13,603 nt of DNA. It comes from an uncultured Campylobacter sp. GTDB taxonomy: Bacteria > Campylobacterota > Campylobacteria > Campylobacterales > Campylobacteraceae. The DNA lies in assembly GCF_938045775.1 (NCBI RefSeq), contig NZ_CALIBH010000248.1, positions 1-13,603 of the forward strand. Reading direction: 5' to 3'. Below the pieces are notes generated by a model that did not search any database, had not been told where the DNA came from, and worked only from the letters and a program-made list of their open reading frames with translations. The position numbers and the translations under genes were made by a program. The first letter of the stretch is position 1; each line of letters starts with the position of its first letter. Of the stretch, positions 7,872-13,603 are shown one piece after another.

Positions 7872-8821
7872 GCGTATTTTTATCGGGTAGCGTGATCGCG
7901 TTTTTGGCCGTGGAGCTGATCGTAATAGCGCTGATGGCGATCTCGCAGTTTCACATCGTGCGGATCATGCGCTACTGGGACTTTAACGCCACCTCAAATT
8001 TACAATACGCCCTGGAGAAAAGAAACTATCTCATCAACACCATTTTGTTCTTCACGATAGCGTGCAAGATCATTTTGTTTATATTTTTCGCGCTCTGCCT
8101 AAATGAGCTCTCTTCGGTCGTGCCAGGTGCGATGTGCTCCGCAGGCGTCGTGGGCTCGAACCGCTACGGCAACATTCTGCTGCTTTTAAAAATTTTATTG
8201 ATCTTCGGCTTTGGGCTCTGGCTTATTTTAAACAGCCTCGATCTTAAAGCGGGCAAATTTCCCTATCTGCGGCGCAAATACCTGATCTTTACCATCCTTT
8301 TTACGGGCGTTTTGGCGGAGTTTATTTTAGAAATTCTATTTTTTACCAATATCCCGCTGCGCGTGCCGGTATTTTGCTGCTCGGTCGTATTTCGCGCGCC
8401 GAAGCTTCCGTTCGGCTACACGCAGGCGCTTTTGGCAACCTTTTTCTACGCGATATTAGGCGCCATTTTGATCTTAAATTTCTTAAAGCAGTCGATGGCG
8501 AGCTTTGCTCTGAATTTACTCTTTTTGTTCGTCGCATACTACGCGATCACCTATTTTTTCGGGCTTTACGTTTACGAGCAGCCCAATCACAAATGCCCGT
8601 ATTGCATGCTTTTGAAGGATTATTACTTCGTCGGCTATGCGATCTGGGGCTCGCTATTTTTGGGTATATTTTTCGGCATCGTGCCCTTTTTAACGGAGCT
8701 CATCACCAAGCGCGCCTACACCCACCTGCTTAAATACTCCTCGTTCTGGCTCATTCTAAACGCGCTCATCTGCAGCGCCTACGTCGTCAAATACTACTTC
8801 GTGCGGGGCGCGCTGCTATGA
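7868..8821 (+). CDS. Eight-span membrane protein with periplasmic Cys cluster, unknown function
   Basis: This 317-residue protein has hydrophobic spans near residues 8-26, 57-78, 104-122, 138-160, 186-206, 215-236, 253-276 and 291-312. Arg/Lys-rich loops (27-56, 123-137, 277-290) should be cytoplasmic, which puts both ends and the even-to-odd loops outside. All three of those outer loops carry cysteines: Cys90 (PGAMCSAG), Cys170-Cys171 (VFCCSV) and Cys243/Cys246 (HKCPYCMLL). The pattern suggests a periplasmic metal site or a thiol redox centre, for instance to take copper from the NosL proteins or to keep their cysteines reduced. It does not match DsbB or VKOR in any way I can see. ATGA overlaps link it to the ATPase before it and the NosL-like gene after it. 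The function is inferred from topology and neighbours only. Confidence 0.82.
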   Translation: MSVFLSGSVIAFLAVELIVIALMAISQFHIVRIMRYWDFNATSNLQYALEKRNYLINTILFFTIACKIILFIFFALCLNELSSVVPGAMCSAGVVGSNRYGNILLLLKILLIFGFGLWLILNSLDLKAGKFPYLRRKYLIFTILFTGVLAEFILEILFFTNIPLRVPVFCCSVVFRAPKLPFGYTQALLATFFYAILGAILILNFLKQSMASFALNLLFLFVAYYAITYFFGLYVYEQPNHKCPYCMLLKDYYFVGYAIWGSLFLGIFFGIVPFLTELITKRAYTHLLKYSSFWLILNALICSAYVVKYYFVRGALL

Positions 8822-9327
8822 TTAAGAAAATTTTTGCCGCGGTTTTGCTCGCCTGCGTGATGGGGCTGCTCATATCGTCTATGGATATAGCCGAATCCAA
8901 AATTTCCGTGCGCCACGGCAACACGGATAAGCAGCCGCTGCAGATCGAATTCGGAAAATACCTATGTCACGAGAGCGGCACGGTGATAAACGATCTGTAC
9001 AACACCGCTCAGGCTGTTATGCCAAACGGCGATACATATTTTTTCAACGACATCGCAAACGTCTTCATGTGGCTGATGCGGCAAAAAAACAAAGATGAGA
9101 TCGTGGTGTGGGTTTATTCGCAAGACACCGAGAAATACATCATCGCCAAGGACGCCTGGTACTCGCGCGTCGAGATCACGCCGATGGGCTACGGCTTTGG
9201 GGCGTATGAGTTTCACAACTATGGCAGGAGCGACTACTACTACGACGAGATTGTGCTGTGCGCCGCTCGCGGCGAAACGCTGCTAAATCCGCTCATCAAC
9301 ATCCTGCTATCCGAAAATAAAATTTAG
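8818..9327 (+). CDS. NosL-like membrane-anchored protein with altered metal site
   Basis: This 169-residue protein has an N-terminal signal anchor (about 3-21) and a body that follows the NosL plan. It reads LCHESGTVIND (49-59) where NosL has the CxxCGMxIxD site, then TYFFNDIANVFMWL (73-86), VVWVYSQDTEKYI (96-108) and ITPMGYGFGAYE (120-131). In the metal motif the first Cys (50), the Gly and the Ile/Asp remain, but the second Cys is Ser and the Met is Thr; the later Met123 is kept. His51 directly follows Cys50. It may bind metal differently, or serve as a docking partner rather than a carrier. It starts in an ATGA overlap at 8818-8821 and is the last operon gene. Its stop lies inside the first copy of the AAATAAAATTTA repeat. 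The NosL relation is by motif order only. Confidence 0.78.
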   Translation: MIKKIFAAVLLACVMGLLISSMDIAESKISVRHGNTDKQPLQIEFGKYLCHESGTVINDLYNTAQAVMPNGDTYFFNDIANVFMWLMRQKNKDEIVVWVYSQDTEKYIIAKDAWYSRVEITPMGYGFGAYEFHNYGRSDYYYDEIVLCAARGETLLNPLINILLSENKI

Positions 9328-9418
9328 CCTCGCGGCGGATCGGGAAATAAAATTTAGCCCCGAAACGGATGGGAAATAAAATTTAGCCGTGCGGTAGGTA
9401 GAAATAAAATTTAACTCC
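9313..9418 (+). repeat. Four tandem AAATAAAATTTA elements, 28-30 base spacing
   Basis: The word AAATAAAATTTAGCC occurs at 9315, 9345 and 9374, and a fourth copy (AAATAAAATTTAACTCC) at 9402. Spacing is 30, 29 and 28 bases, with GC-rich variable filler between. The first copy contains the last codons and stop of the NosL-like gene, so the array looks like an expansion of that gene's 3' end. No terminator hairpin with a T-run is evident here. Confidence 0.75.
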
Positions 9419-9419
9419 G

Positions 9420-10060
9420 CAGCGGGCGCAACTTGTCGCAGATACGGCTTGTCGTTTGAATTTTATTCGCGTGCGGCTTGAATTTTACCCGCGCCTTTTA
9501 TTAAATTTTGCCCGCTGCTGCCGCTTTCGTTAAATTTAGCTCGCGTCCGAGTTTGCGTTCGCACGCAATTATTAAATTTGCTCGTATTTGCCCAAGCTCG
9601 CGCCCATTCGTATTCATTGAAATTTAGCCCGCATTCGCTCATTAAGCTAGCCTAAAATTCAGTTCGTATCGGCTTACTATTGTTAAATTTACCCGTCTAT
9701 GTCCAAACTCTCGCTCGTCCGTCCTTACGGAATTTAGCCTACATTTGCCTGGGTTCGCATCGACTTGCTCTCGTTAAATTTAATCTACCCGCACCGCCTG
9801 TTCGCTACCCCATCAATATCGCTTGCTCGTTTGCCGCTTCGTCCGCGTTAAAATTCCAGACCGCACTCGCTCGTTAAAATTTCATGTTTGTCCGCACGTT
9901 TCAAATTTTAAAGCCGCACCGCGCTTTTAAAATTCCAAGCCGCATTCGTCTCTGCTCGTTACATAAAATTTTATCTCGCGCCTGTCGCTTGCGTTAAATT
10001 TGGCTCGCGTCTTCTTGGACGTTGCCCGCCGCGCGCCGAATAAATCTATATCAATACGGG
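9420..10060. repeat. Gene-free stretch with quasi-periodic TTAAATTT-GCYCGC words
   Basis: No credible gene is visible; the one open frame (9680-9877) has no ribosome site and reads through the repeats. The stretch is pyrimidine-biased and carries many variants of an A/T core next to a CCCGC or CTCGCG tail. Examples are 9501-9515, 9528-9545, 9572-9584, 9619-9632, 9683-9695, 9729-9739, 9772-9785, 9844-9857, 9872-9883, 9962-9980 and 9991-10009. Spacing is irregular, mostly 25-60 bases. It is too degenerate for CRISPR. It could be a decayed repeat array or genome-specific intergenic filler. Confidence 0.55.
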
Positions 10061-10076
10061 CGCCGAAATTTTAAGC

Positions 10077-10082
10077 TATAAT
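10077..10082 (+). promoter_or_regulatory. -10 box (TATAAT) for the DUF364 gene
   Basis: A perfect TATAAT, preceded by TTTTAAGC, lies 31 bases before the ATG at 10113. Campylobacter sigma-70 promoters rely on a strong -10 with upstream T-rich sequence and little -35, which fits. The ribosome site AAAGGAG is at 10101-10107. Confidence 0.55.
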
Positions 10083-10112
10083 GGCGCTAAATTCCACATT
10101 AAAGGAGCGAAA

Positions 10113-10934
10113 ATGAGCGAAATTTTAGATCAAACGCTGGAGTGCGCGAAAGAAATTTTAGGCGCCCAGGCGCTAGATCTTAAGATCGAGCGCGCGGTCG
10201 CGGGGCTGTTTTTTAGCGGCGTGAAGCTGCAAGGAGGCGCGTGCGGGCTTAGCTATACGCCGCTAAAGTCCCTATCGGGCGCCGTTTGCTGCCCCTCGCA
10301 AGCAAGCGCGATGCCCGATTCTGGCAATATCGCGGGCAAGAGCGTGCGCTATCTGCTGCGCGATCTGGGCTCCGCCGCGCCGCTTAAAAAGACGCTCGCG
10401 CTCGCTGCGCTAAATGCGCTAGGTAGGGCGTGTTTCGATAAAATCCGCGCGGATTACGACGTGAAATTCGGCGCCGATCCCTTTGAGCAGCTGCGGATCG
10501 AGCGCGGCAGCTTTAGCGTCGTCGTGGGCGCGCTGGTGCCCTACATCAAGACGCTGATGAAAAATGGCGCGGATTTTAAAATTTTAGAGCTTGACAAAAG
10601 CACGCTCAAAGAAACGGAGCTGCCGTTTTACCTGCCCGCAAGCGAGGCTAGCAGCGTCGTGCCGCGCGCCGATAACGTGATAATCACGGCTACGACGCTC
10701 ATCAACGACACGCTCGATGGGCTTTTGCGCCTGAAAAAAAGCGGCGCCAAGCTCGTGCTCGTGGGGCCAACCACGCCGCTACTGCCGCAGGCGCTGTTTG
10801 AGCGCGGCGTGGACTTTGCGGGCGGCACGCTCGTGCGAGATGCAGACGCGGTACTCGATATCATCGCGCAGGCGGGCTCGGGGTATCATTTTTTGGGTAA
10901 ATTTGCCGACAAAATCACGATCTGTAGGGGCTAG
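10113..10934 (+). CDS. DUF4213/DUF364 protein, putative heavy-metal chelation
   Basis: This 273-residue cytosolic protein has no signal or membrane span. Residues about 5-90 fit DUF4213, with GNIAGKSVRYLLRDL and a helix rich in Ala-Leu (ALAALNALGRA). Residues about 115-270 fit DUF364, with VVVGALVPYIKTL, VIITATTLINDTLDGLL, LVLVGPTTPLLPQALF and GVDFAGGTLVRDADAVL. The second part is a Rossmann-like fold that Pfam labels putative heavy-metal chelation; biochemical function is not established. Length agrees with the family. The start has AAAGGAG five bases upstream and its own TATAAT, so it is separate from the respiratory operon 785 bases before it. It has several cysteines (Cys43, Cys54, Cys55) in the N-terminal part. 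A link to the copper theme of the neighbouring operon is possible but unproven. Confidence 0.88.
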   Translation: MSEILDQTLECAKEILGAQALDLKIERAVAGLFFSGVKLQGGACGLSYTPLKSLSGAVCCPSQASAMPDSGNIAGKSVRYLLRDLGSAAPLKKTLALAALNALGRACFDKIRADYDVKFGADPFEQLRIERGSFSVVVGALVPYIKTLMKNGADFKILELDKSTLKETELPFYLPASEASSVVPRADNVIITATTLINDTLDGLLRLKKSGAKLVLVGPTTPLLPQALFERGVDFAGGTLVRDADAVLDIIAQAGSGYHFLGKFADKITICRG

Positions 10935-10980
10935 CGCGCAGATTGAAATTTTAAAATTTGCGCGCAAGCGGCTTTGCCGC
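10934..10980 (+). terminator. Possible terminator or hairpins after the DUF364 gene
   Basis: Starting at the last base of the stop codon, GCGCGCA (10934-10940) is repeated inverted as TGCGCGC (10959-10965). The interval holds the perfect palindrome AAATTTTAAAATTT. A second small hairpin follows at 10968-10980 (GCGGC, TTT, GCCGC). No clear T-run follows either, so termination is only a guess. Confidence 0.35.
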
Positions 10981-11032
10981 GAATCTTTATAGATCTACGC
11001 GAACGTTTTAAGAGGTCTTTTTTAAAAAACGA

Positions 11033-11040
11033 TGTAAAAT
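11033..11040 (+). promoter_or_regulatory. Extended -10 (TGTAAAAT) for the hydrolase gene
   Basis: TG directly followed by TAAAAT lies 30 bases before the ATG at 11070, with a run of T and A (TTTTTTAAAAAA) about ten bases further upstream. This is a plausible Campylobacter-type sigma-70 promoter. GAGGAG follows at about 11057-11062. Confidence 0.45.
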
Positions 11041-11069
11041 GTCCGCTTTAGAAATGAGAGGAGCTATAG

Positions 11070-11753
11070 ATGAATAGCAAAAGACGAAATGCGATGAAAT
11101 TTAGCTTGGCGTGCGCAGCTTCGCTACTTTGCGTCGGTACCGCCTCGTTTGGGGTGAGCTTAAATTCGAAGGAGAAAAATATGCAAAAGTGCGTCTATAT
11201 CGTGCACGGCTACGATGCTTCGCCTAAGAAGCACTGGTTTGCCTGGCTTAAAGGCGAGATCGAAAAATCGGGCGCGAGCGCGGAAATTTTAACGATGCCT
11301 ACGCCTGCGCACCCAAGGCTTGATGAGTGGCTGAAAACTCTGCGAGAAAGCGTAAAATTTGAAGGCGAAGTTTATCTGGTCGGACACAGCCTCGGCTGCC
11401 CTACGATCTTAAATTTCTTACAAAGCAGTGCCGCAAGCGGCGCAGTAGAGGGCGTAGTGCTAGTCTCGGGGCTTGCAAAGCCGCTTAGCGATCCGCAATT
11501 TAAAATTTTAGACGAGTTTATGGAAAAAGGCTTTGATTTTGAGCGCATAAAAGCCGCCGCAAAACAGCGCGCGGTGGTTGCCGCAAAGGACGATTATATC
11601 GTGCCGTTTAGCTTTAGCCGCGAGCTAGCAGGGCAGATGGACGCTAAGTTTTACGAGGTGGAAAAAGGCGGGCATTTTTTGGATAGAGACGGCTTTACGA
11701 AGCTTGATCTCGTGTATGAAATTTTAGAAAAAATGATGAGACCAAAGGGCTAG
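11070..11753 (+). CDS. RBBP9/YdeN-type alpha/beta serine hydrolase, two possible starts
   Basis: The body begins KCVYIVHGYDASPKKHWF and carries the full catalytic triad in family order: Ser107 in GHSLG, Asp174 or Asp175 in AKDDYIVP, and His202 in GGHFL. This is the small RBBP9-like serine hydrolase family (about 185 residues), usually cytosolic and of unknown natural substrate. From ATG 11070 (GAGGAG upstream) the protein is 227 residues and has a 37-residue extension. The extension has basic residues KRRNAMK and a hydrophobic stretch FSLACAASLLCVGTASFGV, which is a plausible export signal with a weak twin-arginine look. A second ATG at 11181 has its own good AAGGAG (11169-11174) and would give the normal-length family member (190 residues). 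Both forms may be made. It stands alone with its own promoter-like box and terminator. Confidence 0.88.
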   Translation: MNSKRRNAMKFSLACAASLLCVGTASFGVSLNSKEKNMQKCVYIVHGYDASPKKHWFAWLKGEIEKSGASAEILTMPTPAHPRLDEWLKTLRESVKFEGEVYLVGHSLGCPTILNFLQSSAASGAVEGVVLVSGLAKPLSDPQFKILDEFMEKGFDFERIKAAAKQRAVVAAKDDYIVPFSFSRELAGQMDAKFYEVEKGGHFLDRDGFTKLDLVYEILEKMMRPKG

Positions 11754-11783
11754 GCTTCGGACAAATGCGCCCGCTTGGTTTTT
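11741..11783 (+). terminator. Probable rho-independent terminator overlapping the hydrolase stop
   Basis: ACCAAAGGGC (11741-11750) pairs with GCCCGCTTGGT (11769-11779), five plus four base pairs with a small internal loop. The loop is about 18 bases and a TTTTT run follows (11779-11783). The upstream arm lies in the last codons of the gene. Confidence 0.5.
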
Positions 11784-12203
11784 GCTTCTGCATTCGCCGC
11801 TCGTATTTTTCTCTGCCGAAGCTTGGACTTGCTTTGCGGCTAAGATAAGGGTCTCGTATTTAGCCCGAAGGCTTCGCTACCCGCATAAATAAATAGATAA
11901 GCCCGCGGCGTAATCGTCGTTTGCGAGGCAAAGTTCTGCGCCGTTTTAAAATTTTGTAAACGCCGCAGCGGCATAAGGGTATTCTGCGCAAATGTCAAAA
12001 TGCGACGGTAAGTAGGTTTCGGGTTACGGCGAGATAAAATTTCGCGTCCGCGGCGGAGCTTTTACGACAATAGAATTTTAAAATTTTAAGGCAAGCGAGA
12101 TGAGCTAAATTTTAAATAGCACTCGGCTTGTGCGAGCTAAATCCGTGTTCAAGCTCATGCTGCGTAGGAGATAAAATTTAGTGGGCGCGAAAGGCGCATA
12201 AGT
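11784..12203. other. Gene-free stretch with reversed copies of the TAAATTT words
   Basis: I see no coding sequence with a ribosome site on either strand and no tRNA or rRNA. There are words related to the 9420-10060 stretch but turned round: GCGAGATAAAATTT at 12029-12042 (matching the complement of about 9965-9979), GAGCTAAATTTTAAA at 12102, GCGAGCTAAATCC at 12132 and GGAGATAAAATTTAG at 12167. The sequence may be decayed or purely intergenic. Confidence 0.5.
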
Positions 12204-12581
12204 TTAACTTTTCTTTTCGTTAAACACATACGAGATCACGAAAACGATCAGACAAACGGGCGCGAACGCAAATGCAAACGCCACTCTCCAGCCTGCCACA
12301 TGCTCGCCCCAAAAATACCCCGCTGCGAGGCATGCAAAAATCCGCCGTAAAAAGCTCCGAGCGATAAATTTTCTACCGAAAAAAAGCAGTAAACTAAGAT
12401 TTGGATTTTTTACAAACAGCTTGCTTGGCTTAAAATTTTTATACCTTTTAAACAAATACCAAAGCAGCGCGCAAGCCAAAATTGCAAATATTGCCGTAAA
12501 AACAGCGATTCTAGGTGCACCTAACAAAGGCAAAACCGCCAAAATCAAAGCCGCTGCCCACCAAATAAGCAAGAAAACCAC
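12204..12581 (-). CDS. Small multi-span membrane protein, unknown
   Basis: This 125-residue hydrophobic protein has two spans near the N-terminus (about residues 3-20 and 24-46). A basic middle follows (KRYKNFKPSKLFVKN), then a hydrophobic region (62-70), a basic segment (GRKFIARSFLRR) and one or two spans near 82-118, ending in NEKKS. The likely start is GTG at 12581; the frame is closed by TAG two codons earlier, so no longer version exists. No good ribosome site precedes it, which lowers confidence. I recognise no family. A 35-base promoter-like element shared with the next minus-strand gene lies 21 bases upstream. The protein resembles small YbaN- or DUF-type inner-membrane proteins only in general character. 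Confidence 0.6.
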   Translation of the reverse strand: MVFLLIWWAAALILAVLPLLGAPRIAVFTAIFAILACALLWYLFKRYKNFKPSKLFVKNPNLSLLLFFGRKFIARSFLRRIFACLAAGYFWGEHVAGWRVAFAFAFAPVCLIVFVISYVFNEKKS

Positions 12582-12601
12582 CCGCTAAGAGAGCAAATAT
12601 C

Positions 12602-12636
12602 TCGCCACTCTGTGAAATTTATACCTTTGCTCTGCA
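12602..12636 (-). promoter_or_regulatory. Repeated upstream element, copy 1 (35 bases)
   Basis: It matches 13499-13533 at 30 of 35 positions. On the minus strand it reads GGTATAAATTTCAC in its centre, a -10-like TATAAA, and lies just upstream of the GTG at 12581. The flanks (GCAAA about 10 bases downstream) are also similar in both copies. Confidence 0.6.
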
Positions 12637-12669
12637 CTCACTATATCTTGCGCACTCCTTGACATTTTA

Positions 12670-13458
12670 TCAGGGCATATCTGCCAATTCTTTTATCATA
12701 CTCTCAACACTTTTGTCTATATCAGTTTTCGTAGTGCCGCAGTTATCAAATTCTAAATAACTAATATTTTGTTTAAGATCTGATTTGTGGTTCTCATACC
12801 AACTTAATTCTTTATTTATTTGCTCCATAAATTTTTCGTTATCAAAAAGATAGATATAAGTAAAAGCCAATTTATTTCTATTTAGAATTATGCCATCTCC
12901 ATTATATAGATAATACTCATGCTCGCCTACCAATTGAATTATCGGAGTAGTAAATCCTGCACTATTTTTATCTAAATTTACGCTTATAAACTTCGGCTTC
13001 AAAACAATAGGCTTTAAATTGAGTAATTCAAAATAGATATATCTTGATTTATTATAAGAGATATTTCTATCTCGGTTTATTTCCAATACTTTATCATACG
13101 TTATTTTATTGCCGTACCCATAGGCAGCGTAATAATTCAGCATTTTATTATAGATATCTCTACATTCTTTGATGCCCTTAAATTTTTTACAATCGTTACT
13201 CCTCATCGTATAAAGAATTATTTTGCCTTTTTCTAAAAAATCCAAAATCGCTCTTTTATACAGCTCCTCTTTGGGCAAAATTCTATCCTCTTTTAGGCAG
13301 TATCCTTGATTGTATTTGTTGTAGTCGAAAGTAGAAACTATCACGAAGCCTCGCGAAGTGGAGTAGTCGGGAATTATACGGATAAATGCGGCACAGAGTA
13401 TTATTATAAGAAGCAGCACTGCGGCTAGGATTTTAAATTTAAGTTTGCGAAATTTCAT
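12670..13458 (-). CDS. AT-rich membrane-anchored protein of unknown function
   Basis: This 262-residue protein has a basic N-terminus (KFRKLKFK), one hydrophobic segment (about 9-27, ILAAVLLLIIILCAAFI) and a large soluble part that should be periplasmic. The Cys in the hydrophobic segment is not a proper lipobox. The body is rich in Lys, Asn, Ile and Tyr, with several cysteines (54, 89, 98, about 244) that could form disulfides. No known domain is recognised. ATG at 13458 has AAAGGA on the minus strand (13464-13469), so the start is well supported. The base composition is much more AT-rich than all neighbours, which suggests recent acquisition. It is read towards the small membrane gene, 88 bases apart, but each has its own copy of the shared upstream element, so they may be transcribed separately. 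Confidence 0.78.
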   Translation of the reverse strand: MKFRKLKFKILAAVLLLIIILCAAFIRIIPDYSTSRGFVIVSTFDYNKYNQGYCLKEDRILPKEELYKRAILDFLEKGKIILYTMRSNDCKKFKGIKECRDIYNKMLNYYAAYGYGNKITYDKVLEINRDRNISYNKSRYIYFELLNLKPIVLKPKFISVNLDKNSAGFTTPIIQLVGEHEYYLYNGDGIILNRNKLAFTYIYLFDNEKFMEQINKELSWYENHKSDLKQNISYLEFDNCGTTKTDIDKSVESMIKELADMP

Positions 13459-13498
13459 AATGATCCTTTAAATGCCGCCAGCGAAGCAAACGCATACT

Positions 13499-13533
13499 TC
13501 GCCGTCCTGTGAAATTTATACCCTTGCTTTGCA
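13499..13533 (-). promoter_or_regulatory. Repeated upstream element, copy 2 (35 bases)
   Basis: This is the second copy of the element at 12602-12636, offset by 897 bases. On the minus strand it contains GGGTATAAATTTCAC, a -10-like TATAAA, 41 bases before the start codon at 13458. It is probably the promoter of the AT-rich gene. Confidence 0.6.
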
Positions 13534-13603
13534 TCCATCGGTCTTAATTCCCTTAAATTTTTTAATAAAATTCATATTAGAGATTAGCGCCTCTCTATAT
13601 CTC
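13534..13603. other. Right edge, AT-rich, no feature seen
   Basis: No gene or hairpin can be supported here. The stretch contains CCTTAAATTTTTTAATAAAA, resembling an upstream region; a gene could begin beyond the window. Confidence 0.3.

Noticed and set aside
8374..8733. 119-residue plus-strand frame inside the 8-span protein gene
   Set aside because: Shadow of the membrane-protein frame; the latter has translational coupling on both sides and clear topology.
231..9327. Nitrous oxide reductase (nos) operon because of NosL domains
   Set aside because: No NosZ, NosD, NosF or NosY is visible; the transporter is MacB-type and the electron input is NrfD/FeS type.
9680..9877. 65-residue open frame in the repeat-rich gap
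   Set aside because: No ribosome site, reads through the repeated A/T words, and the product has no domain-like character.
9313..10060. CRISPR array
   Set aside because: Repeat units are short, degenerate and AT-cored with irregular spacing; no constant direct repeat of CRISPR length and no cas genes.
11754..11822. Inverted repeat GCTTCGG (11754) and CCGAAGC (11816)
   Set aside because: Arms are only seven bases with a 55-base gap; a better terminator overlaps the same place.
12184..12203. GCGC-GAAAG-GCGC hairpin after the small minus-strand gene
   Set aside because: Only four base pairs and no adjacent T-run; not enough to call a terminator.

Overview
The window looks like part of a chromosome from a comparatively GC-rich Campylobacter, or a close epsilonproteobacterial relative such as one of the oral species. 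This rests on the recurrent AAATTT/AAAATTTT words, the TATAAT-type -10 boxes, the fused CcsBA cytochrome c synthase, and protein families typical of the group (Cys-rich Sel1 repeats, NosL clusters). The species cannot be fixed from the sequence alone.

Positions 1-9327 are one dense plus-strand operon that enters from the left edge. In order it encodes: the tail of a periplasmic 4Fe-4S ferredoxin (NrfC/PsrB type), an NrfD/PsrC quinol dehydrogenase, an 895-aa fused haem lyase CcsBA, a secreted Cys-rich Sel1-repeat protein, a secreted protein with two NosL domains, a 62-aa single-span protein, a MacB/FtsX-type permease, its ATPase, an 8-span membrane protein with five periplasmic cysteines, and a second NosL-like protein whose CxxCGM site has decayed to CHESGT. 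The last six genes overlap at stop and start codons. The first three genes match the back half of the respiratory sulfite reduction (mcc) cluster of Wolinella succinogenes, where FeS protein, NrfD-like protein and dedicated haem lyase follow the octahaem haem c-copper sulfite reductase MccA. I infer that the window holds the electron-input, haem-attachment and probable copper-delivery end of such a system. MccA itself would lie to the left, outside the window.

Positions 9328-10112 hold no convincing gene. They start with four copies of an AAATAAAATTTA element spaced 28-30 bases apart, the first overlapping the stop codon of the last operon gene. A long, pyrimidine-biased, quasi-periodic stretch of degenerate TTAAATTT(A/G)(G)CYCGC words follows. 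A related set in the opposite orientation lies in the second gene-poor gap (11754-12203).

Positions 10113-11753 carry two independent plus-strand genes, each with its own promoter-like box: a DUF4213/DUF364 (putative heavy-metal chelation) protein, and an RBBP9-type serine hydrolase with two good start sites that would give an exported or a cytosolic form. A probable terminator overlaps the hydrolase stop.

Positions 12204-13458 carry two minus-strand genes of unknown function: a small multi-span membrane protein, and a clearly more AT-rich membrane-anchored protein that looks acquired. Each is preceded by a copy of the same 35-base promoter-like element.
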